Of a DNA stretch of 64,000 nucleotides, positions 16,626 to 26,610 are shown one piece after another. The stretch comes from Pseudooceanicola pacificus (GTDB taxonomy: Bacteria; Pseudomonadota; Alphaproteobacteria; Rhodobacterales; Rhodobacteraceae): positions 62,001 to 126,000 of the forward strand of contig NZ_WNXQ01000008.1 of the NCBI RefSeq assembly GCF_009789075.1, written 5' to 3'. Within the stretch, counting starts at the first letter, position 1. Every line of letters begins with the position of its first letter. The translations under genes and the position numbers were made by a program. The notes below the pieces were generated by a model, which did not search any database, was not told where the DNA came from, and saw only the letters and a program-made list of their open reading frames with translations.

Positions 16626-16768
16626 GCAGAGGCCCCCCGGGGGCACCTCTGCGATCCGACCGGACAGACCGCACCACCCTGCGGTCGGCCGGCCGGGACG
16701 AAGCGTTCCGATCATGGATCGACCACCGGCGTGCAGGGCACGCAGGGCGCGACGCCACCTGTCGCGCC
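16626..16768 (+). other. Structured leader upstream of hyuA
   Basis: The leader holds at least two hairpins: GCAGAGG/CCTCTGC (16626-16632 with 16646-16652) and the stronger GGCGCGAC/GTCGCGCC (16746-16753 with 16761-16768, 7-nt loop), about 50 nt before the hyuA ATG. As in the TRAP leader there is no U-run. There is no obvious primary-sequence match to the TRAP leader hairpins. Function unknown. Confidence 0.4.
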
Positions 16769-16816
16769 GCAGGACAACTATTTTCTGCCGGCAACCCGGC
16801 AAACAGGACGGACAAT

Positions 16817-18853
16817 ATGGCAAAGATGGCAATCGAGGTCGGTGGCACTTTCACGGATCTCATCTGGATCGAAGGTGGCGTCGTACACAGCCACAAGGTG
16901 CCCTCCACGCCGCAAGACGCCTCTGTCGGCGTGCTGGACGGTCTGAACGCGGCGCTGGACGGCGATCTCTCGGGGCTCGACCGGCTGTTTCACGGGTCGA
17001 CCGTGGCGACCAATGCGGTGATCGAGCGCAAGGGCTGCCGGACCGCGCTGCTGACCACCGAAGGGTTCAAGGACCTGCTGCAACTGCAGCGGCAACTGCG
17101 CCCGAATGTCTATGCCATCGCCTGCCACAAGCCCGAACCCCTGGTCCCGCTGAACCTGAGCTTTGAGGCCAGGGAACGGGTGGATGCCGCGGGAGGGATC
17201 GTCACCCCGCTGGACGAGGCGGCCCTGATCGAGACGCTGGACCTGCTGCTGGACAAGGAACAGCCCGAGGCGCTGGCCATCTGCCTGCTGCACGCCTATC
17301 GCAATCCGGCCCATGAACAGCGCGTGCGCGAGATCATCGCAGACCGCCGCCCGGACCTGCCGGTTGTGCTGTCGTCGGACGTGCTGCCCACGTTCCGCGA
17401 ATACGAACGGGCCTCGACCACCACGATGGCGGCCTATCTCGTGCCGCTGGTCGGGCGATATCTGGAGCGGCTGGAACAGCACCTCGACGCCGGATCGCCC
17501 GGGTGCAACCTGTTTGTGATGCAGTCCTCGGGCGGCGTCCTTCCCAGCAGTGGCTCGCACGGGCGCGGGGTCGAGATGCTGAACTCGGGCCCGGCGGCGG
17601 GCGTCATCGGGGCGGTGCGCATGGCCCAGACGATCGGCGATGACAATGTCATCACCCTGGATGTCGGCGGCACCAGCGCCGATATCTGCCTGATCGCGAA
17701 TGGCGCGCCCGAAATCACCTCGGAAACCGAGGTGGACGGCCTGCCGGTAGGCCTGCCCAGCATCGACATCGCGAATATCGGCGCGGGTGGCGGCAGCCTG
17801 GGCTGGATCGACGGAGGCGGCATGCTGCAGGTCGGGCCGCAATCCGCGGGGGCGCGTCCGGGGCCGGCCTGCTACGGCCATGGCGGCACAGAACCGGCGC
17901 TGACGGATGCCCTGGTGCAACTGGGCTGGATCCGGCCCCAGCGGTTCCTGGGCGGGCGCATGACATTGCAGCCCGAACGGGCGCGCGACGCCCTTGCGGC
18001 GCTTGGCGCCAGCAACGGCGAGACGCCCGAGGCGATGGCCCAGGCGATGATCGACATCAGCGTCGCCCATGTCAGCCAGGGCATCCGCCTGGTGTCGGTG
18101 CAGCGCGGGCATGACCCTAAGGGCTATGCGATCTATGCCTATGGCGGCATGGGCCCGATGATCGGGGCGCTGGCCGCGACCGAGCTCAAGGCGCCGCGCG
18201 TCGTGGTGCCACCCTATCCCGGCCTGTTCTCGGCACTGGGGCTGCTGGTGGCGGACCTCAAGCGCATCTACCGCGAAACCAACCTGATGCGGGTCACCGA
18301 CAGCGTCGCCGACGACGTGCGCGCCGCCTTTGACCGCATCCGCGCACAGGCCGTGGCCGAATTCGCCGAATTCGACGGCAAGCCCGAGGACATCGCCTTT
18401 CAGTACGAGCTGGAAATGCGCTTCAAGGGCCAGGGGTACGAGCTGCTGTCGGACGTCGATCTCGACCGGCTGGAGCGCGAGGGCAAGGCCTATGTGCTGG
18501 GGCTGTTCAAGTCGACGCATGAAACCCGTTACGGCGCGGTCGCCTCGATGGGCGAGGTCGAGATCGTGACCTTCCGCCTGACGGCTTCGGTGGCGACGGA
18601 AAGCGACGTGATGTCCTCGCTGACCCGGCCGGTCGATGCGATGGCCGATCCGCAGCCGGTGGAGACGGGGCAAATCACCTTTGCCGGGGAACCGGTCGCC
18701 TGCAGCTACTATTGGCGCGGCGACCTGGTGCCCGGAACCAGGATCACGGGCGCCGCCGTCATCGAAGAACCGACAGCGACGACACTGGTGCCACCGGGCT
18801 GGACCGCGACGGTAGAGAGCACCGGGGCCCTTATCCTGATCAGCGAGGCGTAA
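16817..18853 (+). CDS. Hydantoinase/oxoprolinase subunit A (HyuA-like, ATP-dependent)
   Basis: A 678-residue HyuA-family protein with the paired actin-like ATP-binding motifs (EVGGTFTDL near the N-terminus and DVGGTSADICLI near residue 283) and the family segment AGARPGPACYG. With HyuB it couples ATP hydrolysis to opening of cyclic amides. Known members act on 5-oxoproline, hydantoins, N-methylhydantoin and caprolactam. The gene is 4 bp from hyuB. It is probably followed by transport genes in the same transcript, which suggests that the ABC importer brings in the ring compound or an amide of it. Confidence 0.85.
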   Translation: MAKMAIEVGGTFTDLIWIEGGVVHSHKVPSTPQDASVGVLDGLNAALDGDLSGLDRLFHGSTVATNAVIERKGCRTALLTTEGFKDLLQLQRQLRPNVYAIACHKPEPLVPLNLSFEARERVDAAGGIVTPLDEAALIETLDLLLDKEQPEALAICLLHAYRNPAHEQRVREIIADRRPDLPVVLSSDVLPTFREYERASTTTMAAYLVPLVGRYLERLEQHLDAGSPGCNLFVMQSSGGVLPSSGSHGRGVEMLNSGPAAGVIGAVRMAQTIGDDNVITLDVGGTSADICLIANGAPEITSETEVDGLPVGLPSIDIANIGAGGGSLGWIDGGGMLQVGPQSAGARPGPACYGHGGTEPALTDALVQLGWIRPQRFLGGRMTLQPERARDALAALGASNGETPEAMAQAMIDISVAHVSQGIRLVSVQRGHDPKGYAIYAYGGMGPMIGALAATELKAPRVVVPPYPGLFSALGLLVADLKRIYRETNLMRVTDSVADDVRAAFDRIRAQAVAEFAEFDGKPEDIAFQYELEMRFKGQGYELLSDVDLDRLEREGKAYVLGLFKSTHETRYGAVASMGEVEIVTFRLTASVATESDVMSSLTRPVDAMADPQPVETGQITFAGEPVACSYYWRGDLVPGTRITGAAVIEEPTATTLVPPGWTATVESTGALILISEA

Positions 18854-18857
18854 TCCG

Positions 18858-20525
18858 ATGTCCGACAAACTCACGCAGGCCACCTTCAACATCATCAGCA
18901 ACGGGCTGCACGGCATCGCGCAGGAAATGGGCGAAAAGCTGGTCCGGTCGGCCTATTCGACCATCATCCGCGAGGCGCGGGACTGCTCGACCTCGTTCCT
19001 GGACCGCAACGGCAGGATCATCGCGCAGGCGCAGTTCTGCCCGATCCACATGAACTCTTTCGGCAAGGTGTTCGAGGCGTTTGCCAACAAGTTCGACCTG
19101 TCGACGATCCAGCCCGACGAGGGGCTGATGACCAACGATCCCTACAGCGGCGCGCAGCATCTGAACGATATCATCCTGTTCACGCCGGTGTTCTACCGCG
19201 ACGAGCTGGTCGCCTTCAGCGCCTCGCTGGGCCATCACATCGACACCGGCGGCGGAGCGGCGGGGCCCAATGCCTCGGCGAACGACATCTATTCCGAGGG
19301 GCTGCGGATTCCGCTGTCGCGGTTCAATGTGCACCGCGATCTGGGCGACGGTCTGCTGGAACAGTTCATCCGCATCAATGTGCGCCCGCCCGACGAAGTG
19401 ATGGGCGACATCTACGCCCAGTTCGCCGCCAACCGGACCGGCGAGGGGCGTTTCATCGAGATGCTCGACCGTTTCGGCGTGGACACGGTGCTCGCCGGCG
19501 CGGCCGAGTTGCAGGACTATTCCGAGCGGCTGGCGCGCGAGGCGATCAGCGCCATCCCCGACGGCATCTACCAGGCCGAGGATTTTGTCGACGACAACGG
19601 CTTTTCCCCCGACCCGCTGCGCGTGGCCGTGCAGATCAGGGTGGACGGCGACTCGCTGGAACTGGATTTCGCAGGCAGCGCGCCGCAGACCAAGGGCATC
19701 ATCAACTCGCCCCTCGCCGCGACCATTTCGGCCGCCTATGGCGCCATCGGCATCCTGCTGGGCGGCGGGCGTATTCCGGTGAACGACGGTCTTTACCGCC
19801 CGATCCGCGCGATCAACGTGCCCTACGGCAGTTTCCTCAACCCCAGCGAGCCGCGCGCGGTGCGCGCCCGGAACAACGCCTGCCACCGGGTCTACAACGT
19901 GATCATGCTGGCGATGTCCGAGGTGGTGCCGAACCAGGTTCTGGCCTCGGGCCACGACACGACAAACGCCATCGGCATGGGCCATATGTCGCCCGAGGGC
20001 TACCGGGTTTACATGGAGGTCGTCGGGGGCGGCTGGGGCGCCTCGGCAGGCGCGGACGGGGCCGATGTCGTGGACGGCTATGTCGGCAACTGCTCCAACG
20101 TGCCGGTTGAATCGCTGGAAACCGATTATCCCTTCATGCGGGTCGAGGAATACACCTTGCGGCGCGGCTCTGCCGGGGCCGGGGAACGGCGCGGCGGGCT
20201 TGGGGCGCGGCGGGTCTATCGCATCCTCGCGGACGGGGTGACGTTCAATTCCTATTCCGACCGGTTCAAGGTCGCGCCCTGGGGACTGTTCGGCGGGGAA
20301 AACGGTCAGCATTCGCACTTTACCGTCGAACGGGACGGCGAGCGCATCGCGCTGCCGTCGAAGGGCAATACCGAACTGCTCAAGGGCGACCGTCTGATCA
20401 TCGAGACAGCGGGCGGGGGCGGCTTTGGCGATCCGCAAAAGCGGGATCGCGGCGTGCTGCGGCGTGAGATCGAGCAGGGCCTGCTGAGCGCCGAAGACGC
20501 GGCCCGGGTCTATGGCCTGTCGTAA
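18858..20525 (+). CDS. Hydantoinase/oxoprolinase subunit B (HyuB-like)
   Basis: A 555-residue HyuB-family protein. Landmarks include the N-terminal REARDCSTSF region, the NDPYSGAQHLNDI segment near residue 94, GHHIDTGGGAAGPN near 125 and the C-terminal GGGGFGDP, all usual for the B subunit. It forms the second half of the ATP-dependent ring-opening enzyme with the preceding gene. A strong hairpin separates it from the potA-like gene 72 bp downstream. Confidence 0.85.
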   Translation: MSDKLTQATFNIISNGLHGIAQEMGEKLVRSAYSTIIREARDCSTSFLDRNGRIIAQAQFCPIHMNSFGKVFEAFANKFDLSTIQPDEGLMTNDPYSGAQHLNDIILFTPVFYRDELVAFSASLGHHIDTGGGAAGPNASANDIYSEGLRIPLSRFNVHRDLGDGLLEQFIRINVRPPDEVMGDIYAQFAANRTGEGRFIEMLDRFGVDTVLAGAAELQDYSERLAREAISAIPDGIYQAEDFVDDNGFSPDPLRVAVQIRVDGDSLELDFAGSAPQTKGIINSPLAATISAAYGAIGILLGGGRIPVNDGLYRPIRAINVPYGSFLNPSEPRAVRARNNACHRVYNVIMLAMSEVVPNQVLASGHDTTNAIGMGHMSPEGYRVYMEVVGGGWGASAGADGADVVDGYVGNCSNVPVESLETDYPFMRVEEYTLRRGSAGAGERRGGLGARRVYRILADGVTFNSYSDRFKVAPWGLFGGENGQHSHFTVERDGERIALPSKGNTELLKGDRLIIETAGGGGFGDPQKRDRGVLRREIEQGLLSAEDAARVYGLS

Positions 20526-20533
20526 GCGGATCG

Positions 20534-20559
20534 GCCCGGGAACAGCCGTTTCCGGGCCA
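20534..20559 (+). terminator. Strong hairpin between hyuB and potA
   Basis: GGCCCGGGAAC/GTTTCCGGGCC (20534-20544 with 20549-20559), an 11-bp stem with one G-T pair and a 4-nt loop. There is no U-tract after it. It probably acts as a partial terminator or RNA-stabilising element that sets different levels for the enzyme and transporter parts of the operon. Confidence 0.5.
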
Positions 20560-20597
20560 ACAGCACGATCCTTGGCGGATCAAGAGGGGACCTGACG

Positions 20598-21701
20598 GTG
20601 ACTCATCACTCACAAGACCAGTTCGCTATCGAAGTCTGCAACGTGGGCATGGTCTTCGGGTCCGGCGCCCATGCGTTCAAGGCGCTCGACGATGTCGACG
20701 TCGCGATCCGGGAAAACGAGTTCTTTACCCTTCTCGGCCCCTCGGGTTGCGGCAAGACCACGCTTTTGCGGCTGATCGCGGGCTTCAGCTATCCCACGGA
20801 AGGAGAGATCAGGCTGCACGGGCGCGATATCGCCGCCCTGCCGCCCCACAAACGGCCCGTGAACACGGTGTTCCAGAACTACGCGCTGTTCCCGCATATG
20901 ACGGTCAGCGAAAATATCGCCTTCGGGCTGGTCATGCTGGGTCGGCCCCGGGCCGAGATCCGCGACAGCGTCGACAGGATGCTGAAACTGGTCCAGCTCG
21001 AAGCGCTGAAGGACCGCCGCACCGGGCAGCTTTCGGGTGGCCAGCAGCAGCGCGTCGCCCTGGCCCGCGCCCTGGCGCCGCAGCCCAAGGTGCTGCTGCT
21101 GGACGAACCTCTGTCGGCGCTCGACTTCAAGCTGCGCAAGGAAATGCAGATTGAGCTCAAGCGGCTGCAGCACGAGACCGGCATCACCTTCATTTTTGTC
21201 ACCCACGATCAGGAAGAGGCGCTGACCATGGCGGACCGTATCGCCGTGATGTCCTCGGGCCACATCCTGCAGATCGGGTCTCCGCGCGACATCTACGACC
21301 GCCCGGCAGAACGTTTCGTCGCCGACTTCATCGGCGAGACCAACTTCATGACCGCGGATGTGCTGTCCTGTGCCGATGGCACGGCCCAGGTGGCACTGCC
21401 CGGCGGGGCCCGTTTTGCGGCTCGCGTGCCCGACGGGGTCCGGCCTTCGGGGCAGGTCAGTATCGTGGTGCGCCCGGAACATGCCGAGCTCGTCGACCCG
21501 GGGGCCGGGGCCCATCTGACCGGGCGGCTCGCGCATGTCGTCTATTTCGGCACCGACACGCATTACCACGTCCTGCTCGACACCGGCCAAAGGTTCATCC
21601 TGCGGCGCCAGAACAGCCGCAACGCGGGTGCCGAGCCGCCGGAAGGCGCTGTCGTCGGCATCAGGATCGACAATGGCGCCGCGCAGATGCTGAAGGACTG
21701 A
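20598..21701 (+). CDS. PotA-type ABC transporter ATP-binding protein
   Basis: A 367-residue importer ATPase with GTG start (GAGGGGA 7 nt upstream). Walker A is GPSGCGKT (47-54), followed by the signature LSGGQQQR, Walker [13 protein letters not shown]-loop VTHDQEEAL and a C-terminal TOBE domain. All motifs are canonical. The PotA/spermidine-putrescine class matches the two permeases and binding protein downstream. The substrate is unproven; with hyuAB it may be a cationic amide or lactam. Confidence 0.85.
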   Translation: MTHHSQDQFAIEVCNVGMVFGSGAHAFKALDDVDVAIRENEFFTLLGPSGCGKTTLLRLIAGFSYPTEGEIRLHGRDIAALPPHKRPVNTVFQNYALFPHMTVSENIAFGLVMLGRPRAEIRDSVDRMLKLVQLEALKDRRTGQLSGGQQQRVALARALAPQPKVLLLDEPLSALDFKLRKEMQIELKRLQHETGITFIFVTHDQEEALTMADRIAVMSSGHILQIGSPRDIYDRPAERFVADFIGETNFMTADVLSCADGTAQVALPGGARFAARVPDGVRPSGQVSIVVRPEHAELVDPGAGAHLTGRLAHVVYFGTDTHYHVLLDTGQRFILRRQNSRNAGAEPPEGAVVGIRIDNGAAQMLKD

Positions 21702-21707
21702 GGGATC

Positions 21708-22634
21708 ATGGCGACTGCCGCTGACATCGCCCGACAGGCCCGGTCCCGCGACATCCGGGGCAGGTGGTTTCTGGCCTCGCCCGCCCTTGTCATCATCGCG
21801 CTGGCCTCCATCGGGCCGCTCGCCATCGTGATGGTCTATTCCTTTCTCGCCCCCGGATCCTACGGCGATGTGATCTGGAAGTACTCGCCGGACGCCTGGG
21901 AGTCCGTCTTTCTCAAGCGCGATATCTTCGACAACTCGCTGTCGCTTGCCGATGCGCATCTGTCGATCTTCTGGCGATCGCTGCGCCTGTCGTTCCTGAC
22001 CACGCTGATCGCCTTGCTGTTCGGCTTTCCCACCGCCTATTTCATCGCCACGCGGTCGCCCCGCACGCGCGAGATTTGGCTGTTCCTCGTCACGATCCCC
22101 TTCTGGACCAACCTGCTGATCCGGACCTTCGCGATCCAGGAGCTGATCCGCAACGAAGGCATCGTCAACAAACTGCTCATCAGGATCGGGATGATCGACG
22201 CGCCGATCCAGATGATGTTCACCGATTTCGCCATCCTGCTTGGCATGGCCTATGTCTATTTCCCGCTGATGGTGCTGCCGCTCTACGCCAGCATGGAGAA
22301 GATCGACTTTCGCCTCGTCGAAGCGGGATACGACCTCTATGCCACCCGCTGGAAGGTGCTGCGTCACGTGATCATGCCCATGACCAGGCCCGGCATCATC
22401 GCCGGGTCCATCCTGGTCTTCATTCCCACCCTCGGCGCCTATGTCACGCCGCGTGTGCTGGGGGGCGGGCGCAATCTGATGCTGGGCAACCTGATCGAGC
22501 TGCAATTCGGACAGGGCCGGAACTGGCCGCTTGGCGCGGCTCTGTCGATGACGCTGCTGGCGATCGTCCTGCTGGCGCTGATGGTCTATGTCCGCTTCGC
22601 CGCCCGGACCGGAGGGCACCACCATGGCCAGTAG
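21708..22634 (+). CDS. PotB-type ABC permease
   Basis: A 308-residue inner-membrane permease with about six helices and the EAA-loop motif in the C-terminal half (EAGYDLYATRWKVLRHVIMPMTRPGI). It begins 6 bp after the ATPase gene and overlaps the next permease by 11 bp. It is the N-terminal-type partner of a PotB/PotC heterodimer for uptake of small cationic organic solutes. Confidence 0.85.
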   Translation: MATAADIARQARSRDIRGRWFLASPALVIIALASIGPLAIVMVYSFLAPGSYGDVIWKYSPDAWESVFLKRDIFDNSLSLADAHLSIFWRSLRLSFLTTLIALLFGFPTAYFIATRSPRTREIWLFLVTIPFWTNLLIRTFAIQELIRNEGIVNKLLIRIGMIDAPIQMMFTDFAILLGMAYVYFPLMVLPLYASMEKIDFRLVEAGYDLYATRWKVLRHVIMPMTRPGIIAGSILVFIPTLGAYVTPRVLGGGRNLMLGNLIELQFGQGRNWPLGAALSMTLLAIVLLALMVYVRFAARTGGHHHGQ

Positions 22635-23430
22635 ACGCGCCTTTGACATCCGGCATCAGACCGGCTTTCCGGTCGTCGCGCTGACCTGCTTTTTCCTGCT
22701 GTATCTGCCGATTGCCGCGCTGGTGGTCTATGCCTTCAACGCCGGCGCCTCGGTGGCCGTCTGGCAAGGTTTCTCGCTGCGCTGGTTCGTGACCGCCTGG
22801 AACAACGAACAGGTGCTGGACGCCGCCTGGCGGTCGTTCCGGATCGCCGTCTGTGCGGCCTTCATCGCCACCGCGGCAGCCACCATGGCGGCGCTGGCCA
22901 CCACACGCACGCGGCCCTACCGCGGGCTCAACGCCAAATACGCCTTCATCAACATGCCGCTGATGGTGCCCGAAATCGTGGTCTCCGTGGCGCTGCTGAT
23001 CTTCTTTTCGCGCATCAAGCTTGCCACGGGATACACGGGCCTTGGCTATCTGGTCGCCGCCCATGCGGCGTTCTGCATCCCCTTCGCCTATCTGCCGATC
23101 CGGGCGCGGCTCGAAATGACGGATCTCTCGCTCGAAACGGCGGCGGCGGACCTCTACGCCACGAAATGGCAGGCGTTTCGCTGGGTCACGCTGCCGCTTC
23201 TGTGGCCCGGTATCCTTGCGGGCCTGATGCTCGCCTTCGTCATTTCGCTGGATGACGTGGTCATTACGGAATTTGTGAAATCGGCCGGTCAGGAGACGCT
23301 TCCGACCTACATGCTCGGCCAACTCAGGCGCGCCGTGACGCCCGAGATGAATGCGATATCGACGGTCTTCCTGCTGATCTCGGTCGGTATCGTGACACTT
23401 TTCTTCATCGTCAGCAGGAAACGAACCTAA
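22624..23430 (+). CDS. PotC-type ABC permease
   Basis: A 268-residue permease with six helices and the EAA-like loop ([27 protein letters not shown]). The chosen start is the ATG at 22624, inside the end of potB; a longer frame from 22588 would overlap potB further and lacks support. It pairs with the preceding permease. Confidence 0.85.
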   Translation: MASRRAFDIRHQTGFPVVALTCFFLLYLPIAALVVYAFNAGASVAVWQGFSLRWFVTAWNNEQVLDAAWRSFRIAVCAAFIATAAATMAALATTRTRPYRGLNAKYAFINMPLMVPEIVVSVALLIFFSRIKLATGYTGLGYLVAAHAAFCIPFAYLPIRARLEMTDLSLETAAADLYATKWQAFRWVTLPLLWPGILAGLMLAFVISLDDVVITEFVKSAGQETLPTYMLGQLRRAVTPEMNAISTVFLLISVGIVTLFFIVSRKRT

Positions 23431-23458
23431 CGGAAAAACCACAACAGGGAACAGCATC

Positions 23459-24493
23459 ATGAACTGGCAAACCGGCACAACCGCAATGGGGTTGGCACTG
23501 CTCGCTTTCAGCGGACCGGCCCGGGCGGAAGGCACGCTCAACATCTTCAACTGGGGCAATTACACCAGCCCCGAGCTCATCGAGAAGTTCGAAAAGACAT
23601 ATGACGTCAAGGTGACCCTCACCGATTTCGACTCCAACGACACCGCGCTGGCGAAGGTGCGCCAGGGCGGGCACGGGCTGGACATGGTCGTGACCTCGTC
23701 CAGCGTGCTCAGCATCTGGGTCGACGAGGGGCTGTTGCTGGAAACCCGCCCCGACCAGATGGAGAACTTCGCCAATGTTGACGCCCGTTGGGTCGACGTT
23801 CCCTTCGATCCCGGCCGGCATTATTCCGTGCCGTGGCAATGGGGCTCGACCGGGGTTTTCGTGAACACAGCGGTCTATTCGGGCGATCCCAACACCTCGG
23901 CCATCTTCCTTGACCCGCCGGAAGAGCTGGTGGGCAAGATCACCGTCATTCCCGAACTGTCGGACGTCATGCATATGGCGGTGAGCTATGCGGGGGGCGA
24001 GCCCTGCACCGGCGATCTGGAGGTGCTCAAGACGGTGCGCGACACCCTGGAGGCGGCCAAACCGGCCTGGATTTCCATCGAGTACGATTCCATCGAACAG
24101 GTGGTCAAAGGCGACGTGTCCGGCGGCACGGGCTGGAGCGGCGCCACCATGCGTGCGCGCCTGCAGAACCCCGACATCGTCTATGGCTATCCCAAGGAAG
24201 GGTACCCCCTGTGGATGGACAACCTCGCCGTCCTCAAGGATGCCAGGAATGTCGAGAACGCCAAGCTGTTCCAGAACTTCATCATGGCGCCCGAGAATGC
24301 CGCGATGATCTCGGAATTCGCGCGCTATGCCAACGGCATCAAGGGATCCGAAGCCTTTCTGCCGGACGACATGAAGGACGCGCCCGAAATCGTCATCCCC
24401 GCCGACCATATCGAAGCGGGGTCCTTCATGCTGACCTGCCCGGCGGACGTCCAGGCAATCTATACCAAGATCTGGACCGAGCTGCTGAAGTAG
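23459..24493 (+). CDS. PotD/PotF-type periplasmic solute-binding protein
   Basis: A 344-residue binding protein with a 23-residue signal peptide (cleavage after ARA) and the family opening [20 protein letters not shown]. It is last in the hyuAB-potABCD operon and is followed by tandem hairpins. Homologues bind spermidine, putrescine or related compounds. Whether the acidic polyamine-contact residues are kept cannot be judged without a structure alignment. Confidence 0.83.
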   Translation: MNWQTGTTAMGLALLAFSGPARAEGTLNIFNWGNYTSPELIEKFEKTYDVKVTLTDFDSNDTALAKVRQGGHGLDMVVTSSSVLSIWVDEGLLLETRPDQMENFANVDARWVDVPFDPGRHYSVPWQWGSTGVFVNTAVYSGDPNTSAIFLDPPEELVGKITVIPELSDVMHMAVSYAGGEPCTGDLEVLKTVRDTLEAAKPAWISIEYDSIEQVVKGDVSGGTGWSGATMRARLQNPDIVYGYPKEGYPLWMDNLAVLKDARNVENAKLFQNFIMAPENAAMISEFARYANGIKGSEAFLPDDMKDAPEIVIPADHIEAGSFMLTCPADVQAIYTKIWTELLK

Positions 24494-24504
24494 CCCCGCC
24501 AGAG

Positions 24505-24571
24505 GGGGCGCGACCGGACATCGGGCGCGCCCCGACCTTGCCGTTTCGCTTCGCGGCAGCGGGCAAGGTCG
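24505..24571 (+). terminator. Tandem hairpins after the pot operon
   Basis: Two inverted repeats follow the last pot gene: GGGGCGCG/CGCGCCCC (24505-24512 with 24526-24533) and CGACCTTGCC/GGCAAGGTCG (24533-24542 with 24562-24571). They touch at 24533. They probably end the roughly 8-kb hyu-pot transcript. No long U-run is present. The rest of the gap to 24798 carries operator-like repeats. Confidence 0.6.
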
Positions 24572-24716
24572 CACAGTCGCGTGCCGCCCTCCCCTGGGGT
24601 TCGGGCAATTCGCGGCAATGCGCCAGGTGACATTGTGGATGCAATCGGGCAGATCCTCGCCCAAGATGGGTATTGCGGGCTGCCATGCCTTGGGCCGTTT
24701 GCCGGCGTGGCCCTGA

Positions 24717-24733
24717 TGTCCGGCTGGCGGTCA
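24717..24733. promoter_or_regulatory. IclR-type operator, site 1 (before the CMD-like gene)
   Basis: TGTCCGGCTGGCGGTCA, 15 of 17 identical to site 6 at 35393, 64 bp before the start codon at 24798. A second, weaker element (CGGGCATTCTGCGGACA, 24768-24784, right arm perfect) lies 13 bp before the same start codon. Confidence 0.6.
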
Positions 24734-24797
24734 GCGTACCGGCAAACTCTGTGATCTCCGCAAGAAACGGGCATTCTGCGGACAATAGGAAAACTGC

Positions 24798-25346
24798 ATG
24801 ACATCACCTTCGGAACGTCCCGCCCCGATACCGGATGAAAGCTGGCCGGATGAGATCCGCGACCTCAGAAACAGCTTTGCCGGGGGGCTGAATGTCTATC
24901 GCGTCATGGCGCATCACCCGGCCTTGCTGCGGGCCTGGGCCCCGCTGCGCCAGCATGTGGTCAAGGACACGGCCCTGGGACAGGAGCGGAGCGAGATCGT
25001 GATCCTGCGCGTCGGTGTCCGGCTTGGCTCGTCCTACGAATGGGCGCACCATGTCGCGCGGGCGCGCGCCCTCGGGATGCCCGACGCCCGTATCTCCGCC
25101 GTGCGGGGGATGCCGGAGGGAGAGGACGGGCTGCTGGTCCGGGCGGTTGATGCGATCCTCGACGATCACCGTCTGCCAGGGCCGCTCGAACAAGAGATCG
25201 CGGCCGCCATCGGACGCGAGGCGGTATTCGACATCATCGCCACGGTCGGCTTCTATTCGGTTCTGGGGGCGATCCTGATGACCTATGACGTGCCGCTGGA
25301 TGCCGCCATCGACAAGGCTCTGACCGCGCGTCCCATCGAGACCTGA
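24798..25346 (+). CDS. Carboxymuconolactone decarboxylase-like (AhpD-fold) protein
   Basis: A 182-residue all-helical CMD-family protein; SSYEWAHHVARARALGM is the family core helix pair. The AhpD-type Cys-x-x-Cys pair is absent, so peroxidase activity is unlikely; a decarboxylase or lactone role is more plausible. It stands alone on the plus strand but has the same operator type as the dioxygenase, hydroxylase and P450 genes, which places it in the same pathway. Confidence 0.78.
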   Translation: MTSPSERPAPIPDESWPDEIRDLRNSFAGGLNVYRVMAHHPALLRAWAPLRQHVVKDTALGQERSEIVILRVGVRLGSSYEWAHHVARARALGMPDARISAVRGMPEGEDGLLVRAVDAILDDHRLPGPLEQEIAAAIGREAVFDIIATVGFYSVLGAILMTYDVPLDAAIDKALTARPIET

Positions 25347-25559
25347 GCGGCCAGCCGTAGCGCGGGCACCCTCACCTCACAGTGGGTCTGTGACAGGGTT
25401 GCCGGCAAGCCCCGCCGCCCGCCGAGTCCGGGTTCGCACCTACACCTACGGCCAGCGTCACGGGGCCCGCGTCAATCCTTGCACCACGCACCCGCACGCC
25501 ATCGCTGGCGCGCGGCGCGGTCGCGCCTCTGCCAGGGCGATGCCGGGGGCCTGCGCCCC

Positions 25560-26411
25560 TCAGGCCTGGTCGCGGATCGGGTTCGACAGGGTGCCGATGC
25601 CCGAAATCTCGACCTCGACCCGGTCCCCGTCCTTCATGAACAGCTTCGGTTCGCGGAACAGGCCCACGCCGCTTGGGGTGCCGGTGGCGATCACGTCGCC
25701 CGGCAGCAGTTCCGTCACGATGGACAGATAGGCGATCAATTCCGGGATGCTGAACGCCAGGTCGCTGATTGGCGTCGATTGCATGACCTCGCCATTCAGC
25801 CGCGTCTCCATCGTCTGCGCCGCCGGGTCGGTCAGTTCCTCTGCCGTGACCAGCCAGGGGCCCATCGACCCGCTGTCGACAAAGTTCTTGCCGGCCCAGA
25901 ACTGCGAGGTGTGGCGCTGGTAGTCGCGGATCGACCCGTCGTTGAAACAGCTGTAGCCCGCCACATGCTTCATTGCGTCGCCTTCGGCGATATCGCGACC
26001 AGCCGTGCCGATGATCACCGCCAGCTCGCCCTCGAAATCGAACCAGTCAGAGGCCCGGGGCCGGATCAACGGCTGGCCGTGCCCCGTGACGGAGGAGGGA
26101 TAGCGCGTGAAGATCGACGGCTTGGCGGGTTTGTCGCGCCCGGTCTCCTGGATATGGGTCATGTAGTTCAGGCCGATGCAGATGATCTTGTCCGGGTTCG
26201 GGATCGGAGAGATCAGCGTGACATCGCCCTCGGCCAGCGTGCCGCCCTGCCCGGCGGCATCGGCGAGGTCGTCCAGCGCTCCGGCGGCGATGACCGCGCG
26301 CAGGTCGGCGTACCGGTCCCGGAAGGCCGCGCCGACGTCCTTGAGCTGTCCGTTTTCCGCAATGCCATACGATGCCGTACCGTCGGAAGTGATATAAGAG
26401 GCGACGCGCAT
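25560..26411 (-). CDS. Fumarylacetoacetate hydrolase-family protein
   Basis: A 283-residue FAH-superfamily enzyme. The start is the ATG at 26411 with CAGGAG upstream; the 27 extra codons of the longer frame overlap the operator. The metal-binding glutamates are in DWFDFEGELAVIIG, and the family segment ICIGLNYMTHIQETG precedes it. Members hydrolyse, decarboxylate or hydrate ring-cleavage products. It lies downstream of the extradiol dioxygenase gene with its own operator between, so it probably works on the cleavage product or a later intermediate. Confidence 0.85.
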   Translation of the reverse strand: MRVASYITSDGTASYGIAENGQLKDVGAAFRDRYADLRAVIAAGALDDLADAAGQGGTLAEGDVTLISPIPNPDKIICIGLNYMTHIQETGRDKPAKPSIFTRYPSSVTGHGQPLIRPRASDWFDFEGELAVIIGTAGRDIAEGDAMKHVAGYSCFNDGSIRDYQRHTSQFWAGKNFVDSGSMGPWLVTAEELTDPAAQTMETRLNGEVMQSTPISDLAFSIPELIAYLSIVTELLPGDVIATGTPSGVGLFREPKLFMKDGDRVEVEISGIGTLSNPIRDQA

Positions 26412-26485
26412 GAGCTGGCTCCTGATTGACTGTCTGGTCCGGTCATATCGCGGCAGGGACACGCGGGCATGTGCCGCCCCGCGAT

Positions 26486-26502
26486 TGTCCATTCAGCGGA
26501 CA
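26486..26502. promoter_or_regulatory. IclR-type operator, site 2 (before the FAH gene)
   Basis: TGTCCATTCAGCGGACA, 74 bp before the start of the FAH-family gene. The arms TGTCC(A)/CGGACA match the six-copy consensus. Confidence 0.65.
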
Positions 26503-26610
26503 GGGGCCGCATCCGGCAGGTCGAACACGAAATTTCCGACAGGCGCGCCCTTTGTCATGTCGTAAGGCGCGGCCGGTGCGCGCCCTTCCGTTCGGCCCTT
26601 GAGCTGGCGG

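Noticed and set aside
16778..20438. Long minus-strand frames opposite hyuA and hyuB
   Set aside because: Low-complexity composition (Arg, His, Gln, Gly) with no domain; the plus-strand HyuA and HyuB motifs are clear.
24768..24784. A seventh IclR-type site before the CMD-like gene
   Set aside because: The right arm is perfect but the left arm keeps only half of the consensus, and it is only 13 bp from the start codon. I keep it as a weak secondary element, not a full site.
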